Assembly (NCBI GenBank): GCA_916610825.1
Contig: OU744450.1
Span: forward strand, 14,764,489 to 14,828,488
Length of the DNA stretch: 64,000 nt
From: Haliclystus octoradiatus
Taxonomy: Eukaryota; Cnidaria; Staurozoa; Stauromedusae; Haliclystidae
Direction of reading: 5' to 3'
The translations under genes were made by a program, and so were the position numbers. The notes under the pieces were generated by a model. The model had not been told where the DNA came from. It ran no database searches and saw only the letters and a program-made list of their open reading frames with translations. Each line of letters begins with the position of its first letter. Within the stretch, counting starts at the first letter, position 1. Below are positions 20,103-31,599 of the stretch, one piece after another.

Positions 20103-22989
20103 CATCCTTACGTTCAGTTGATAGAATATAATCGGAGTGCTGGCAATGTTTGGCTACTGCATCTGATATATGGTTAGTCATCGAAGAGGTAATTTGGTCT
20201 ATTGAGTTTCCTTCGTTTGGTTTATTCTCTGGCGATCTACCCTCTGCTAAATCAACACCTGACTCAAGATCTATAGTTCCATTGCGTATTGTCTGCTGTC
20301 GATGCTGGCCTTGGTTAGAATTTCCTTCTTGCCGCTGAATTTCATGATTAGATGGTATAGGGCTCGATTGATCGGTTCCTTGGATTTTTTCAGCGGCATG
20401 TTTCGCATTATTTGTTCGACAGTGTTCCTCTGTCCGACGTTTGTAAAGTTGTCGATCGATTGTACTCCACTCCGCCTTTTCTTTAGTTTCCGTCTTTCTA
20501 TTGACAGTGTTGTTCTGCCCTGTGAAATCATCAAAGGCTGAACGATGCACATCATGGTTAAACGCAGAACTAATATTATTTGCTGCATTACGACTTTGAC
20601 ATTTTGCTTCAATTTTTCTTTCACGGTTAAATTGTGCTTGGTTAGACGAATTGTATTGTTCATTACGACGTTCTGCTACACGTCTCAGCCAATCCGTAGA
20701 TTGCTCATCGTTCTCTCCAGTTTTATTTTGAGGGTTTAATTTATTGTTGAACAAATGCAATGACGACGACTCATTTGATAGATGGTGTCGCTGCTGCAGA
20801 AGCATCCGCTGTTGCTGTAGCTGTCTCAGCTGTTGTTGTTGCTGTTGCTCTCTCATTGCCTTCACATTGGACCTTGATTCACTGGGAATAGCTCCTGATA
20901 CCCGTGTATCCCGAGTAACAATTAGATCTTTGTTGCGGGTTGTTGCTTCGTTTCTTAGACTGTAACTTTTACGTGTTCCTCTCTCGAGCGCTAGACCATG
21001 AATTGGCATCCCCTTGTTCCATAACCTTTTCGTTTCAAAGCCATCTGCATCATTCTTGAACAACTGAAAGAGATCGATTTGTCAGATATCATATCATTGT
21101 TATCTCATATAGGGACATTGATGGTTCATTATTTGTAACAGAACCTCGCGAGTACTATTTTTCTCGATAAGCGATAAGCATATAGTACCATGACGTAAGA
21201 AGTATTCGACTGGCAGCATGAAGGCTGACTGCGGCACCGTTATTATATTGTTCTACGTCGTTATTCGCGTACTGACCTCGTAGCATCTTTCTTGGATTTT
21301 TCTATGACCTTGGTTGAACGGATTAGTCGTATGGGGATTAGGCAGCCTTCTCTCGCAGAAACAGCATTTCCAGGGTACGGTTGGCTTCAATGCTCTCGAT
21401 GATATACTTGGACTGTGGCAAAACTGATGGTAGCCTATAATTGATTGAATCATAAATGTTACATTTCATAACAAAGTAAATTGAAGACCGGATCATTGCC
21501 CTTAATAGCAATGAGTCACCCATGTTGCTGGTTTAATTTGGGCTGAGTCATTTTTATAGTAACTATGAGGTCTAACTGAAAGAGAGGCTTTCACATTTAT
21601 AAGGAATATATAATGCCTGGAAAAGACCAATGGCCATAGCATTATAGGTGAAGACATTTTTGCGATGTTGGGAAGATGTTGCATTAATGAGTTTTTCAAT
21701 ATTTCGCTTTTTCGTCGACAGGCTATTGGCTGAGTATATATAGCACACAACAAACTTACTTGTACATCTCATGCTTTATAATCAACATACTCTATAACTT
21801 TTGAGAAATTCGCTGGTATTTTATTGTTGTGAAGTCTGGGTGCAAAGCATGGCAGTCATATACCTGGTATGGCCTCATATCCTTTATCACAAACAAAACC
21901 AGTAGAAAATCACAGGTCAACAGGTGAAAACCAAGCTGTTTATCACCACAATTAACGCACGAGCTTATTGTCGAGCCGCTGACTTTCTGGGCTATATAGG
22001 TTCAATAGATTACAACTCAAAATGCTGTCTCGTATCTGTTAGCCGGTGGACGATGGAGAAAGAGACATCACTGTGTTACATATGATATTATTGCAATCAT
22101 AGACTTACGGTCACACATCAATCACAATCAGAGAATATTTTAAAGCTGCGTATAGGATTCACACGCGCATAGAACTGCTTTACGAAAGAAACAGTTTTCA
22201 TTTTACATTCCATTCCAAATTATGAATGATTTCGTTAGACTTAGCTCTTAAATTGCACCTGTACGTTTAGCTCTTAATTTGAATAGTGAATGTTTATTAA
22301 GCGCTGGGTTCGCTTTCAAATTAAATATAATATATGACTTCTCTAACTGTAACAACCAAGCATTCAAAATAAGATTGATTATAATAGGCCTATAATAGAA
22401 TTTATTGATTGGAAGTGCAGCTGCATCAAGTTACCAAAGTGATCATATAAATTCCAATCACACCCAAGTACGTCTATATTGAATTTATACTCCCAGCTGT
22501 ATTTGATGTAAGCACTCTTTGCTTATGATATTGGTATATGAATAATATATTGATGATTATTATTATTATTAGTTCTTACCGAGTGAACATTCGTCGCAAA
22601 GCACAATCTCGTTGGGTGCTGACGATTCACCGTCTTTGCAAATCACGCAGACGATCTCCGCAGTCGTAGCATCAACTAAAATCAAAGACATATTAAGTTT
22701 ACATTAAACCTGTGAATTTCCCTCTTCATCGATCAGATTTTAAATCAATTGTCAATCAACCAGATCAGACTCGTTATCTCCACATAATATAATTATAGGC
22801 TATTGCCTCGTTTTGCCTACCGCTATATACTTTGCTGAAATCCACTTCCTCTACTGATTTATCATCAAATAATAACGTGCAACGTTTCTCCCTTCTATTG
22901 ACGCTCAATATCTTAGCATAGTAAATCCTGCTGTCCCAATTGGCTAGTACGATGTCGTTGATTTCAAATTGGAATTCATTCTGATTCAT
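17977..22989 (-). CDS. Tudor-PHD-MYND protein, Polycomb-like N-terminus, 6 exons
   Basis: Exons in transcript order: 22821-22989, 22580-22675, 21277-21434, 18679-21063, 18104-18526, 17977-18021. Introns are GT-AG and phases agree, giving 3276 nt or 1091 residues. Residues 6-52 form a Tudor domain (INDIVLANWDSRIYYAKILS). Residues 66-115 form a PHD finger (CVICKDGESSAPNEIVLCDE, GYHQFCHSP, KCCFC) closest to PHD1 of Polycomb-like proteins PHF1/MTF2/PHF19, which bind H3K36me3 and recruit PRC2. PHD2 and the winged-helix region of that family are not found. One 795-residue exon is rich in Gln, Asn, Arg and Ser and contains a poly-Asn/Asp run encoded by GTT repeats (20039-20100, plus strand). The C-terminus (1052-1091) is a MYND zinc finger: CKIC, CSGC, WYCSHDCQ, LREWDSHKKQCQ. 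The start at 22989 is preferred because the domain begins five residues later. An ATG at 23028 in the same frame is possible, and an AG before CTGTTGACG would allow an upstream exon. A nuclear chromatin role is inferred. Confidence 0.85.
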
Positions 22990-24995
22990 TTCTTTCAGCG
23001 TCAACAGCTGAATTGCGGCAGATAGCAACAGCAGTTATACAAACGTCGCGTGGATTATGTATGTGGCTAAGAATGGTTATAGATTGATACGACCATATAC
23101 GATTGACAATGGCGTGCTTCTCTACTTCATTATCATTTCATTCATACTTGCTTCGAAATTACAACAGTTGTTTGTCACTTTATCAATTGAATCGATTGAT
23201 GCTGTTCTTCTTCAATATAGCCTCTTGATGATGGACTTAAATCTCAGAGAAAACGATTGAGTCGAGTAAACTTTCCGGTTTTTCACATTATTGAACAAAC
23301 ATTGATAACAGAGTTCAAATAGTCTGCCTGCTGGTCACACAGCCACCTGTTGGAATCAAGACCTGCAACGTCACAGGGGAGACATATTCTCCGACATGGG
23401 GTCAATTTTAATGGCTGGTTAAAATAAATCAGATAATCCAGTCATTCTATCTGATTGGCTTAGAACTTGTGTATAATATTGTTGTTCATGTTTAACGCAA
23501 CCATTTTTCATTTTGTTAGCGGTTGAAATAATTTGCGTATTGAGCTAGCTAGAATGAGAAATTTATAGTTTCCGTTTGCAGTAATATTATGTGGACACTG
23601 GTTGAAATGACTTTTTGGCCACAGTTAATTATCTGCGGGGTTGTTAAATTAGCATGATTACCAGCACAATATGCTTAATAATTATTGCGAGGCTCTGTTT
23701 TTGGAGACCCTACTGCATCAAGAAGCTCTCGATTATGTATAATACTAATTCAATCTGATTTGAACAGTATGGGATCATCTGATTTTAATTACTAAAATTT
23801 GAAATAAAAACATTCAATAAATAGTATACACCTGAGAATACAAACTCATACAAACATATACAAATACATATACAAGGTGTATACCACAATAGATAAACGA
23901 TGTAATTATTTATCTTGGAAAATAATTACGAGTTATCTTATTAGGATTATTCACTCATTACTTTTAGATTTTCGTTAGTATTAAAATCCATTTTATAATA
24001 TCAATCTTCGCTTAATGATTTTGATTGGTTTTTGTTCAATTGATGCATTAGTTTAGTAACGTCGTATTAACATTATTAAAACTTACAAGCTGGTAAATAT
24101 ATTGCGAAGTTAAAATAAATAAATAAAAAATAGATCATCTAGTCAATACCACTGAACTGGCACATTGATGATTGATAGAACTGCAGTGAGCATGCGTCAA
24201 CTTTATTGTGATTTAGAATTACTTAAGACGATCGCATCTTATCTGAAAGCGGTTTTGTATCAATTTTATGATGTATATATATGATTTGAGTGGATCCCGA
24301 TGCTACTTCAATATAATAGAAACAAAATAAATCACTCGACAGAACAAGAACAACATGGCCGCATATATTGTACAGAACATCTATATATACATCTATAGTG
24401 CCATCCAGTAGTGGACCTGATTTCTTGTGATTGTGACGAAGTGGACGACAGCTGCTACCTGTTACTGAAAATCAAAAACTGCCACGGAATGCAATCGTTA
24501 AACTATTACTATGACAACAAAACAGGTGGTTGATTATTTCATTAACACACACTCTCACATGTTGGAATTATAATAGCGCACCTGCAGCATTATCTGGTAT
24601 ATAATGACAGTCATGTTATTGTCAATGTACAAACAAAGCTTTGAAATCAGCTGCTTTAGTTGGTCACTATCACTAATTATATAAATGCCATCATAATTGA
24701 GATTTGATGATTTCAGGAAAGCATAAACCACCGTCGTATTTCTTGCATCATACCATTATTCGCGGTCTATAATTCCATTCGTGGATGTGTTATATCATTC
24801 AATACAGATAAAACACACTCATTGTGCTGCAATATTACTCAATATATACTATTACGTTTTTTATGCTAGTGATGACGAGTTTTTGAGTCAAAGTCCCTGA
24901 ACGGTTTTTATTCGTAGATAACTCTATGTATATTATTAGATGTTATCTAATAGCAAAGAATATAGTGCCCAATGTCATAAATGGCAGAGCTGTAA

Positions 24996-25145
24996 ATAAT
25001 AATAATAGAAATGGAAAGGAGTCAGATTAATAGTTAAAGTTAATAGTTTTATTTCTGTCTGATGATTGTTATAAAAGCATGAAACTTAAAGTTACAGTAT
25101 AAGAATGTGTGGTCTCTGACTCCTTTCTATTTCTATTATTATTAT
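24996..25145. repeat. 150-bp inverted-repeat element with hammerhead-like core
   Basis: Arms of 31 bp (24996-25026 and 25115-25145) are reverse complements with about one mismatch. Inside are CTGATGA (25059-25065) and GAAAC (25081-25085) with a weak helix II. The tail AAGAATGTGTGGTCTCTGAC matches the downstream part of the 8041 and 9060 repeats, tying these to one family. Confidence 0.75.
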
Positions 25146-25715
25146 AACTCTATGCATAATATATAGCTGTTCTTCAAAATAACAACTCCAGCAACTTGGA
25201 TGTAGCATCTGCAACATATTATCTGCTATTAGTTAGTTTTTTGATATTTGTGTTTCTTTTTCGAATTTTATAAACCTAGCCTAGCGTAAATGTATAGATT
25301 TTACCATTTTAATCATATAGGTCCTCATACATCAAACAATAATCTTTGAATAATGTATTAATTGACGTTATTGCCCCCCATGCAAGCTAAAGTATGCATG
25401 TAGCCTCTACAACACGCATTGCGTTTAACTGGTCTATATACAAAATTAAGACTGTCTGATTCTCTGTCTATTACTATTATCTAAAGCGTAAATGTCTGAA
25501 TGCTATCTCGTGAGTCGTGATCCAAACATATTAGAAAATACGCAGACCATAATTTAGATATCATGTCCATTATGTAAACTATGCGCAGACTACAATGCAA
25601 TGTGTTTAGAAGTATTAGCCGTTATGTATGCCACCGTTTTATAGTTAATAAAACAATACATTCAATAAAATTGTAACTTAAAATAATTACATGTAAACTT
25701 AAAAACAGTTATAAA

Positions 25716-25840
25716 ATATAAAGAAATAAAATCAAAGACTAGACGTCGCGCGATAGCGCTCGTCGGACGGTTTTATTCATATTCGCGCGATACTCTGAGT
25801 AATGGAGACAGCGTATAGTCTTTGACTTTATTTCTATATA
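25716..25840. repeat. inverted-repeat element with degenerate minus-strand hammerhead core
   Basis: The left arm 25716-25741 and right arm 25816-25840 are near-perfect reverse complements (they read ATCAAAGACTA and TAGTCTTTGACTT at their inner ends). On the minus strand, 25742-25767 reads CCGACGAGCGCTATCGCGCG then ACGTC. This is one change away from CTGACGA with a GC-rich helix II, but the GAAA box is shortened. Confidence 0.65.
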
Positions 25841-25940
25841 CAATTTCTATTTCTATAATACTGCTCTGCATATCCGCATCGATCACTCTATTGATGCTTT
25901 TCCGCCAACAAAGTAATATAAATATAGATATAGCAGCAAA

Positions 25941-26466
25941 TAAATGAAACAAAGATTAGTCAAGTTCCCGGTGGGGTAACTCAAGAACTTCAGGGACGGA
26001 GGGGTGCCAATTTGAATTTAAAAATACCCCCCAAAAATTTTTTTTAATCCCAAATTGGAACCTCAAATATTTTTTTCACACCAAAATATATACCCCAGAA
26101 AATAATCCACAAATGCGAAGAAAGCATTTTATGTTCTTTAAGTATTATTTTCAAATTGATACCTGCAAATATTTTTTTTTTGAAAACTAATACCCCAAAT
26201 ATTTTGAAAAATCATGAAATGTATACCCTAAATATTTTACAAGACGATGAAAAGGTACCCCCAATAATTGGCACGTCCCCGTATACCAAACCATATGGAG
26301 TTACCCCCCACCGGGGTCAAGTTTTACTTTGACTCTGAGTTTCGCGCTTGTACACTCTTCACTGCAGACGGAATTTATTCTAATAGATTAGAATAAATTC
26401 CGTCTGAAGAGCGTACAAGCGCGAAACTCAGAGTCAATGTAAAACTTGACTAATCTTTGTTTCATT
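25941..26466. repeat. near-perfect palindrome split by a MITE
   Basis: If the MITE at 25967-26315 and one copy of its duplication are ignored, 25941-25966 plus 26324-26385 is the reverse complement of 26386-26466 with few differences and almost no spacer. The right arm carries CTGAAGA (26404-26410), helix II GCG with CGC (26411-26413, 26420-26422), GAAA (26423-26426) and GTC (26433-26435). The left arm carries a related inverted copy with a small insertion. Confidence 0.8.
25967..26315. mobile_element. hAT-type MITE, 8-bp target duplication
   Basis: Starts CCCGGTGGGGTAACTC and ends GAGTTACCCCCCACCGGG, a clear terminal inverted repeat. It is flanked by GTCAAGTT at 25959-25966 and 26316-26323. 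The interior is AT-rich with A-runs and ACCCC phrases and has no ORF. Eight-base duplications are characteristic of hAT (also P) transposons; hAT is the more likely call. Insertion inside a palindrome makes the duplication easy to verify. Confidence 0.85.
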
Positions 26467-27470
26467 TATACATAGCCCTACTTAACTGTATCGAGCACTC
26501 TCTTAAATGGTTTTCATATTATTATTATTATTATTATAATTAATATATTACAAATATTCTAGCAGCAGATATATATACATTGTTGAAGTAACTCCTATAT
26601 TCTAATTATAATCTATCCTAAAATTGTTTTCACAGCCATCATTACGGAAAGTACCCATGCCATGACTATTTGTTTAGAATTTGTTTAAATTTTGAAAGTA
26701 TGATCTTGGATTTGCAAAATGTATCCAAAATTTCATCTACGTAGCTATTTAGGATAAACATTTTTATAAAAAATTTCTCAAGCAGGTTTTCAAGAGGGCA
26801 AGAGAGCTACCGGATCAGTTTTTGTGCTTAAAATTATTTTATTCATTTATACTAGATGCAACCAACATCCAATTTTCCTGTTTATATCGACGTACGTAAG
26901 GTATGCAATCAACACAGTTTCCCGTGAAGATCTCGTTAAAACTTGAGCAATTTAAAACAGTTTGTAATTTTTACAATACTAACTATTGAAAGTTATTCTC
27001 GGCTAAAAACGAATACATTGTATATGGCCATTGGGTTACCACCATAGACTTACATAGATTTACTGTAAGTATATATTAGTTTTCACGTCCATTTTCCCCA
27101 ATGATTGCGTTAGACAGGTCGTCCTTATAGCCCAAAGATTTTTAATGATCTACTGTATAGATCCATAGCGAAGGAAATTAATGTGGCTTGGCTCTATATT
27201 CGCTCTATTTACAACCAGCAAAAAAGGTTTACACTTTAGACTTTACAGTATATTATGCTTACAATTACAATTTACAAACCACGCAACGTTATTGTAATAA
27301 ATGGCAATTAAGAATTAATTTTGACAAATCCGCAAGATATAGAGAAAAACATAGTAAGGTATAGAAGTAACCCCAAGGTATGTAAAGTCCGGGCGTAAAG
27401 TTCGCCTTATTTTGGCAAACAAGTCAAATCAAAATCAAATCACCGGAACGAGGCTACAACAGTCAGCAAC

Positions 27471-27591
27471 ATGGTCAGCAAACTTTTCAAACTTGGAAGA
27501 AATGGACGGAAAATGCTGCAGTGCGAGTTTCCAACACAATCAGCACAGGCTTGTCGCTTTCAGAAGCTATATCAACGAAAAAGTTATCTTG
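27471..27591 (+). CDS. possible first coding exon of an unknown gene
   Basis: An ATG opens 40 codons that are strongly basic and almost free of acidic residues (start MVSKLFKLGRNGRKML). A good GTAAGG donor follows at 27592, and a second GTAAGA lies five bases on. The composition would suit a mitochondrial targeting segment. No matching next exon is identified before the transposon nest at 29 kb. It could be an upstream exon of the SANBR-like gene or chance. Confidence 0.25.
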
Positions 27592-29340
27592 GTAAGGTAA
27601 GAGACAGTCTTGTTGGTTTCCTTTGATAGTTTGATTAGCTGGTAGACTACACGGGAAGGTATAGGCCTATATTAGCTCAGATTTTGTTTAAAGATCAATA
27701 GGCCTATCTACAGCGAGCGGCGATTTTCATTGAAGAAATTTACAGTAAATAAAACAACATTGTTCACAAATCACAATGATATTTTTTGTTGAAGTCAACT
27801 TATAAAATATATAAAAATAATAATATAAAAATATATATTTAAAAATATCCTTTCAAACATTGACCTTGAAGTATTGAATATGTTGCTGTCTTACAGTAGG
27901 CCTATACGGTCCTATGGAGTATTTGGCTACCGGTATATTTTAATAAATGAGAGTGACATGGTACTTAGAGTTAATTACTCGTAACATAATATGATATAAA
28001 CAGCAGGGTATAAACGGTATTTATATGTAGAATTTAAATTCAATATATGTTGTTTAGAAGTGTTGTACAATGTACAGAATCATTTTGTTTTAGATGATTC
28101 CTTTCAAAATGACTGAGTACTGTAGATGATCACAGCTAGGCCTAGTTATTGGATTTCATGGATAGGTGAGTGATTCTGCTCAAAACACATATTGCATTTC
28201 CTTGTGTAATACTGCTTTGCATTGAGGCTGTGCCACAAGAGAGCAATCTGGAAATCCGCACACATTTTTGAGAAATATAGGCCTAACAATAATCGAATCA
28301 AATCAATGATCAAGCCACTTTTAACATCTTTTGAATTGTGTTTGAATCAATTACCGTTGTTTAAAATACCATCTCCAATTGAAAATAAGTAATTATGCAA
28401 GTAATTTAATTTTTACAAATTTGAACAATAGTTTACATGGTATCTCAGGCGCGCATTTGTTGTATTTTGTTCATTTTTATTTGGCCACTGAAATTCTGCT
28501 TTTCACTCTGTCTTCTTATGTTATTTTTTAGATTTTCGTAATATTTTTTCACAATGGCACTTTCCTAAAGCACAATTTTAATCTTTAATCCGCCGAGTCT
28601 TATAAATAATTGTGTTTTTCCGTGTTCAATATGTAGTTTTTGTAGCGCGAAAATTGTGAGACGCCGTGAACAATTTATGAATTTTCGGTAATTACGAAAC
28701 AACCACTTTAAGTTGTAAATCGCTGACTCAAATACTGCTGCTAGAATTTAAAACAATCTCAAAGAATTAGTTTTATATTGATGCTTGATACATGAACCAA
28801 ACTTAAACATTATTATTGAAAAAAAGAAATATAAATGAAGAAAACATTGATTGGTGTGAAAAACGAACCGACTGCCTTCTGCAATTTTGTCGTATGACAT
28901 AATGTAATGTCCCGTCCTGATTATGGGAAAATGTTTTAATTTTGAATTATATGTCATGGCGCAGTTGATTATTTAACCTACGACGATTATTTTAATTACA
29001 ATTTACTCACATTCAACATTGCCAAGGCAATAATTACTGGCAAATCCCCACAACACTAGTGTACATCACACCATAACCACAATTTATCACTCAAAAACAT
29101 TGCATTTACATAACAACACAGGTAACACGCCCGCCCAGGTTAGCAGAATAACTACAACTCTTGCTTACAGCCACAGCAACCTGAACTATTGTTTCTTGGC
29201 TACCACATCTCTATCAACACACAGGACTTATCTACTGTATAGTACCCCCAAAGCTTCACAAATTGAACCTTTAATTGAAGTTTAAAATCGAAACAAAGTC
29301 AACCCAACAGCAACTTTTAACAACACGCTGATTTTCGAAA
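27592..29340. other. no gene seen
   Basis: AT-rich region with several TAGGCCTA palindromes (27661-28290) and short featureless ORFs. No supported feature. Confidence 0.5.
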
Positions 29341-29348
29341 ATCCAAGA

Positions 29349-29475
29349 TGGCGGACAGTAAATACAATCCACGCTATTTTACCCTTAAAGGGGACCCACC
29401 CCCTTTTGATATCGAATCAGAGAAAACTTCCATCTATGGAAACTAAGATGGGAAGATTATTTACTTTTCTCTGGC
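29349..29475 (+). pseudogene. possible Gag N-terminal fragment of a gypsy element
   Basis: ATG in the context AAGATGGCGGAC opens MADSKYNPRYFTLKGD, then PPPFDIESEKTSIYGN and a stop. In another frame RWEDYLLFSG follows directly. A 'PPPFD...W..W...FL.SG' order is typical of the N-terminus of Ty3/gypsy Gag. The fragment stops exactly at the left LTR of the minus-strand gypsy element, whose right edge meets a plus-strand gypsy Gag C-terminus. It may be the severed front of that second element. The ATGGCGGAC context could instead be a YY1-type start of a host exon. Confidence 0.35.
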
Positions 29476-29607
29476 CACGTCTGTTTACTAACTGTGTTTA
29501 TTTTGAACTCCTCACATTTACAAACTTCATAGTGTTGGCTAACACTTGACAGGCTTAATTATAACATGATAGTGTGATTCGATAAGTACCTGCACGATAT
29601 CATGACA
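29476..29607 (-). repeat. 3' LTR of gypsy element
   Basis: Left copy of the 132-bp repeat. The polypurine tract abuts its inner edge. The 32 bp found between the right repeat and the primer binding site are not present here, so either the true LTR is longer and this copy is clipped, or that spacer is not LTR. Confidence 0.8.
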
Positions 29608-29807
29608 TCTCCCTTTTTCATGGGTAGACAAAACAGTAAAACTATTTTAATAACTTTTTTAATAGTAATCAATTCTGTATAATTTAATATCAAATAATCC
29701 AAATAACATTATAGTAATCGCTGATATAACATTAATAAAACTTCTGTAACAATAAGAATGAATATAATGTTTTAACTTTAAGAATGTCAGTAAAAACTTA
29801 TTAGTTA

Positions 29808-31599
29808 TTAATTATAACCATATTTTTGCGGCGGTACAATAAGTCGACCACTTCGTGTTGTTTTTTCGTTGTTATCATTTGTGCGTTCGTTAACATCTAT
29901 ATCTTTTCCTACAGTAGGTGGTAATGGTTCATCATCAATTTGATAATCATCATAATCGTCATCATCATCATCAGCGGCTGGAATTAATAATAGGTGACAA
30001 CGATTTCGCACCAATTCCGAACCCTTGGAAGTTTTTACATAATATCTCCTTATACTGGGCTCTGCTTTTATGATGGTACCTTTAACTTTCCACGACGGAT
30101 CTTTGTCTGTTTTGATCCTAACAAAATTTCCAACTTTTAATGGTTGTAATTCTTTCACCCCATGTCTTTTATTAAAATAAAGCTCTTGTCTCTGTTGAGA
30201 ATGTTTCACATTTTTACGTATAATTTTATCAATGCCACCTTTTTGTTGTAGCTTCTCTGGTAATGTAGGCAATAACGTCGCCAATTGATGACCCATTAAC
30301 GCCATAGCAGGACTTACTCCAGTTGTTGTATGTGGAGTTGATCGATAATTTAATAATGCCATATTAATATCTTTAGATGCAATGAATTTGTCAGCAATAC
30401 CGACTGCTTTTTCTGCTTGACCGTTGGCTTGTGGTAAATACGGTGTGGACGGATCATGGCTAATACCATATTCTTTTAAAAATAAACCAAACTCCTCCGA
30501 AGCAAACTGCGGTCCATTGTCACTAACTAGAGTGTCTGGAATTCCATGAACACTGAATAATTCTTTAAATATTTTAATTAACGTTGAGCTTTTGGTATTT
30601 AGAGTTAATTCTTTTATTTCGATCCATTTTGAATAATAATCTACCACAACAAGATAACTCTTTCCATTTTTGCTAGCAATATCAGTGCCAAGCTTCTTCC
30701 ATAGTCGCAACGGTAATAATGTAGATGTTAACGGCTCTTTATGTTGACTAGGTCTTTTTTCCTGACAAGCAATACATGATTTAACTGTATTTTCAATATC
30801 ACTATTTATTCCTGGACACCAAACCGAAACTTTTGCAAATTCTTTACACTTGGTAATACCTTGATGCCCAAAATGTATTTTACTTAAAATGTTCTGTTGT
30901 AGAGATTCTGGAACAACAACCCTGCTGTCATATAATAATAAACCATGTATAACACTTAAATTGTTCTTTGCTTCTTCAAAGCATTTTACTTCTGTTATGA
31001 GCTGACTTAATTTTGGCCAGCTGTTCAACACATTAGACTTCACTTGTTGTAATATGACATCACTTTTTGCAGCGTGATGAATACTATTAAGTCTTGGCTG
31101 ACTAATTGGTAAATTATTATAAATTTCACATGCAAATAATTCGACTTCGTCGCAATCTAATACATTACTTGCAGTGTCATTACAATATTGTGATAGTGTA
31201 TCTGCTATCACAAGATCTTTCCCTGGCACGTGTCTGACTTCCGGGTTAAATCTTAAAAGTCGCATTAATAAGCGTTGACAGCGGACTGGCGTTTGATCGA
31301 TGTCTTTCATCGTCATCAAAGGAACTAGCGGCTTATGATCTGTTAAAAGTTCAAATGTATGCAGACCTGTTAAGTAACATGAAAACTTTTTGCATGCATA
31401 CACGCTAGCTAGACACTCTTTTTCGATTTGAGCATTATTTTTTTCAGTGTCTGTTAATTTTCGTGAACAAAACGCTACAGGGACTAATTGTCCGTTTTCA
31501 CGTTGTAGCAACACCCCACCTAGACTGTACGAACTTGCATCAGCACTTACTACGACATCTCTATTTATATCAAAATAATGTAACGATGGTAACTGACAT
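29808..31599 (-). CDS. gypsy RNase H and integrase
   Basis: An open frame of 568 codons from the first Met, and open further back to the hAT edge. The RNase H part shows SADASSYSLGGVLLQ, ACKKFSCYLTGLHTF and LTDHKPLVPL. The integrase has an HHCC zinc site (HFGHQGITKC to SCIACQ), then catalytic Asp in GTDIASKNGKSYLVVVDYYS, Asp in VSDNGPQFASEEF and Glu in PQANGQAEKAV. A KVGNFVRIKTD domain and an acidic tail close it; no chromodomain is seen. The protein would be active-looking in this part. The reading frame continues across the hAT target site into the reverse transcriptase side, so the hAT insertion is what separated it from its start. Confidence 0.9.

Larger units (their letters stand above)
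22990..27470. other. intergenic region, no host gene seen
   Basis: About 4.5 kb of AT-rich sequence between the Tudor-PHD-MYND gene and a possible first exon at 27471. ORFs are short and featureless. Apart from the hairpin elements and MITE listed separately, I see nothing coding. Confidence 0.5.

Noticed and set aside
20150..20965. Several ORFs of 60 to 130 codons opposite or beside the large exon
   Set aside because: Out-of-frame shadows of the 795-residue exon; none has splice sites or motifs of its own.
29349..29475. ATGGCGGAC start as the first exon of SANBR
   Set aside because: The peptide does not resemble the SANBR N-terminus, no donor site follows, and a Gag-like reading fits better.
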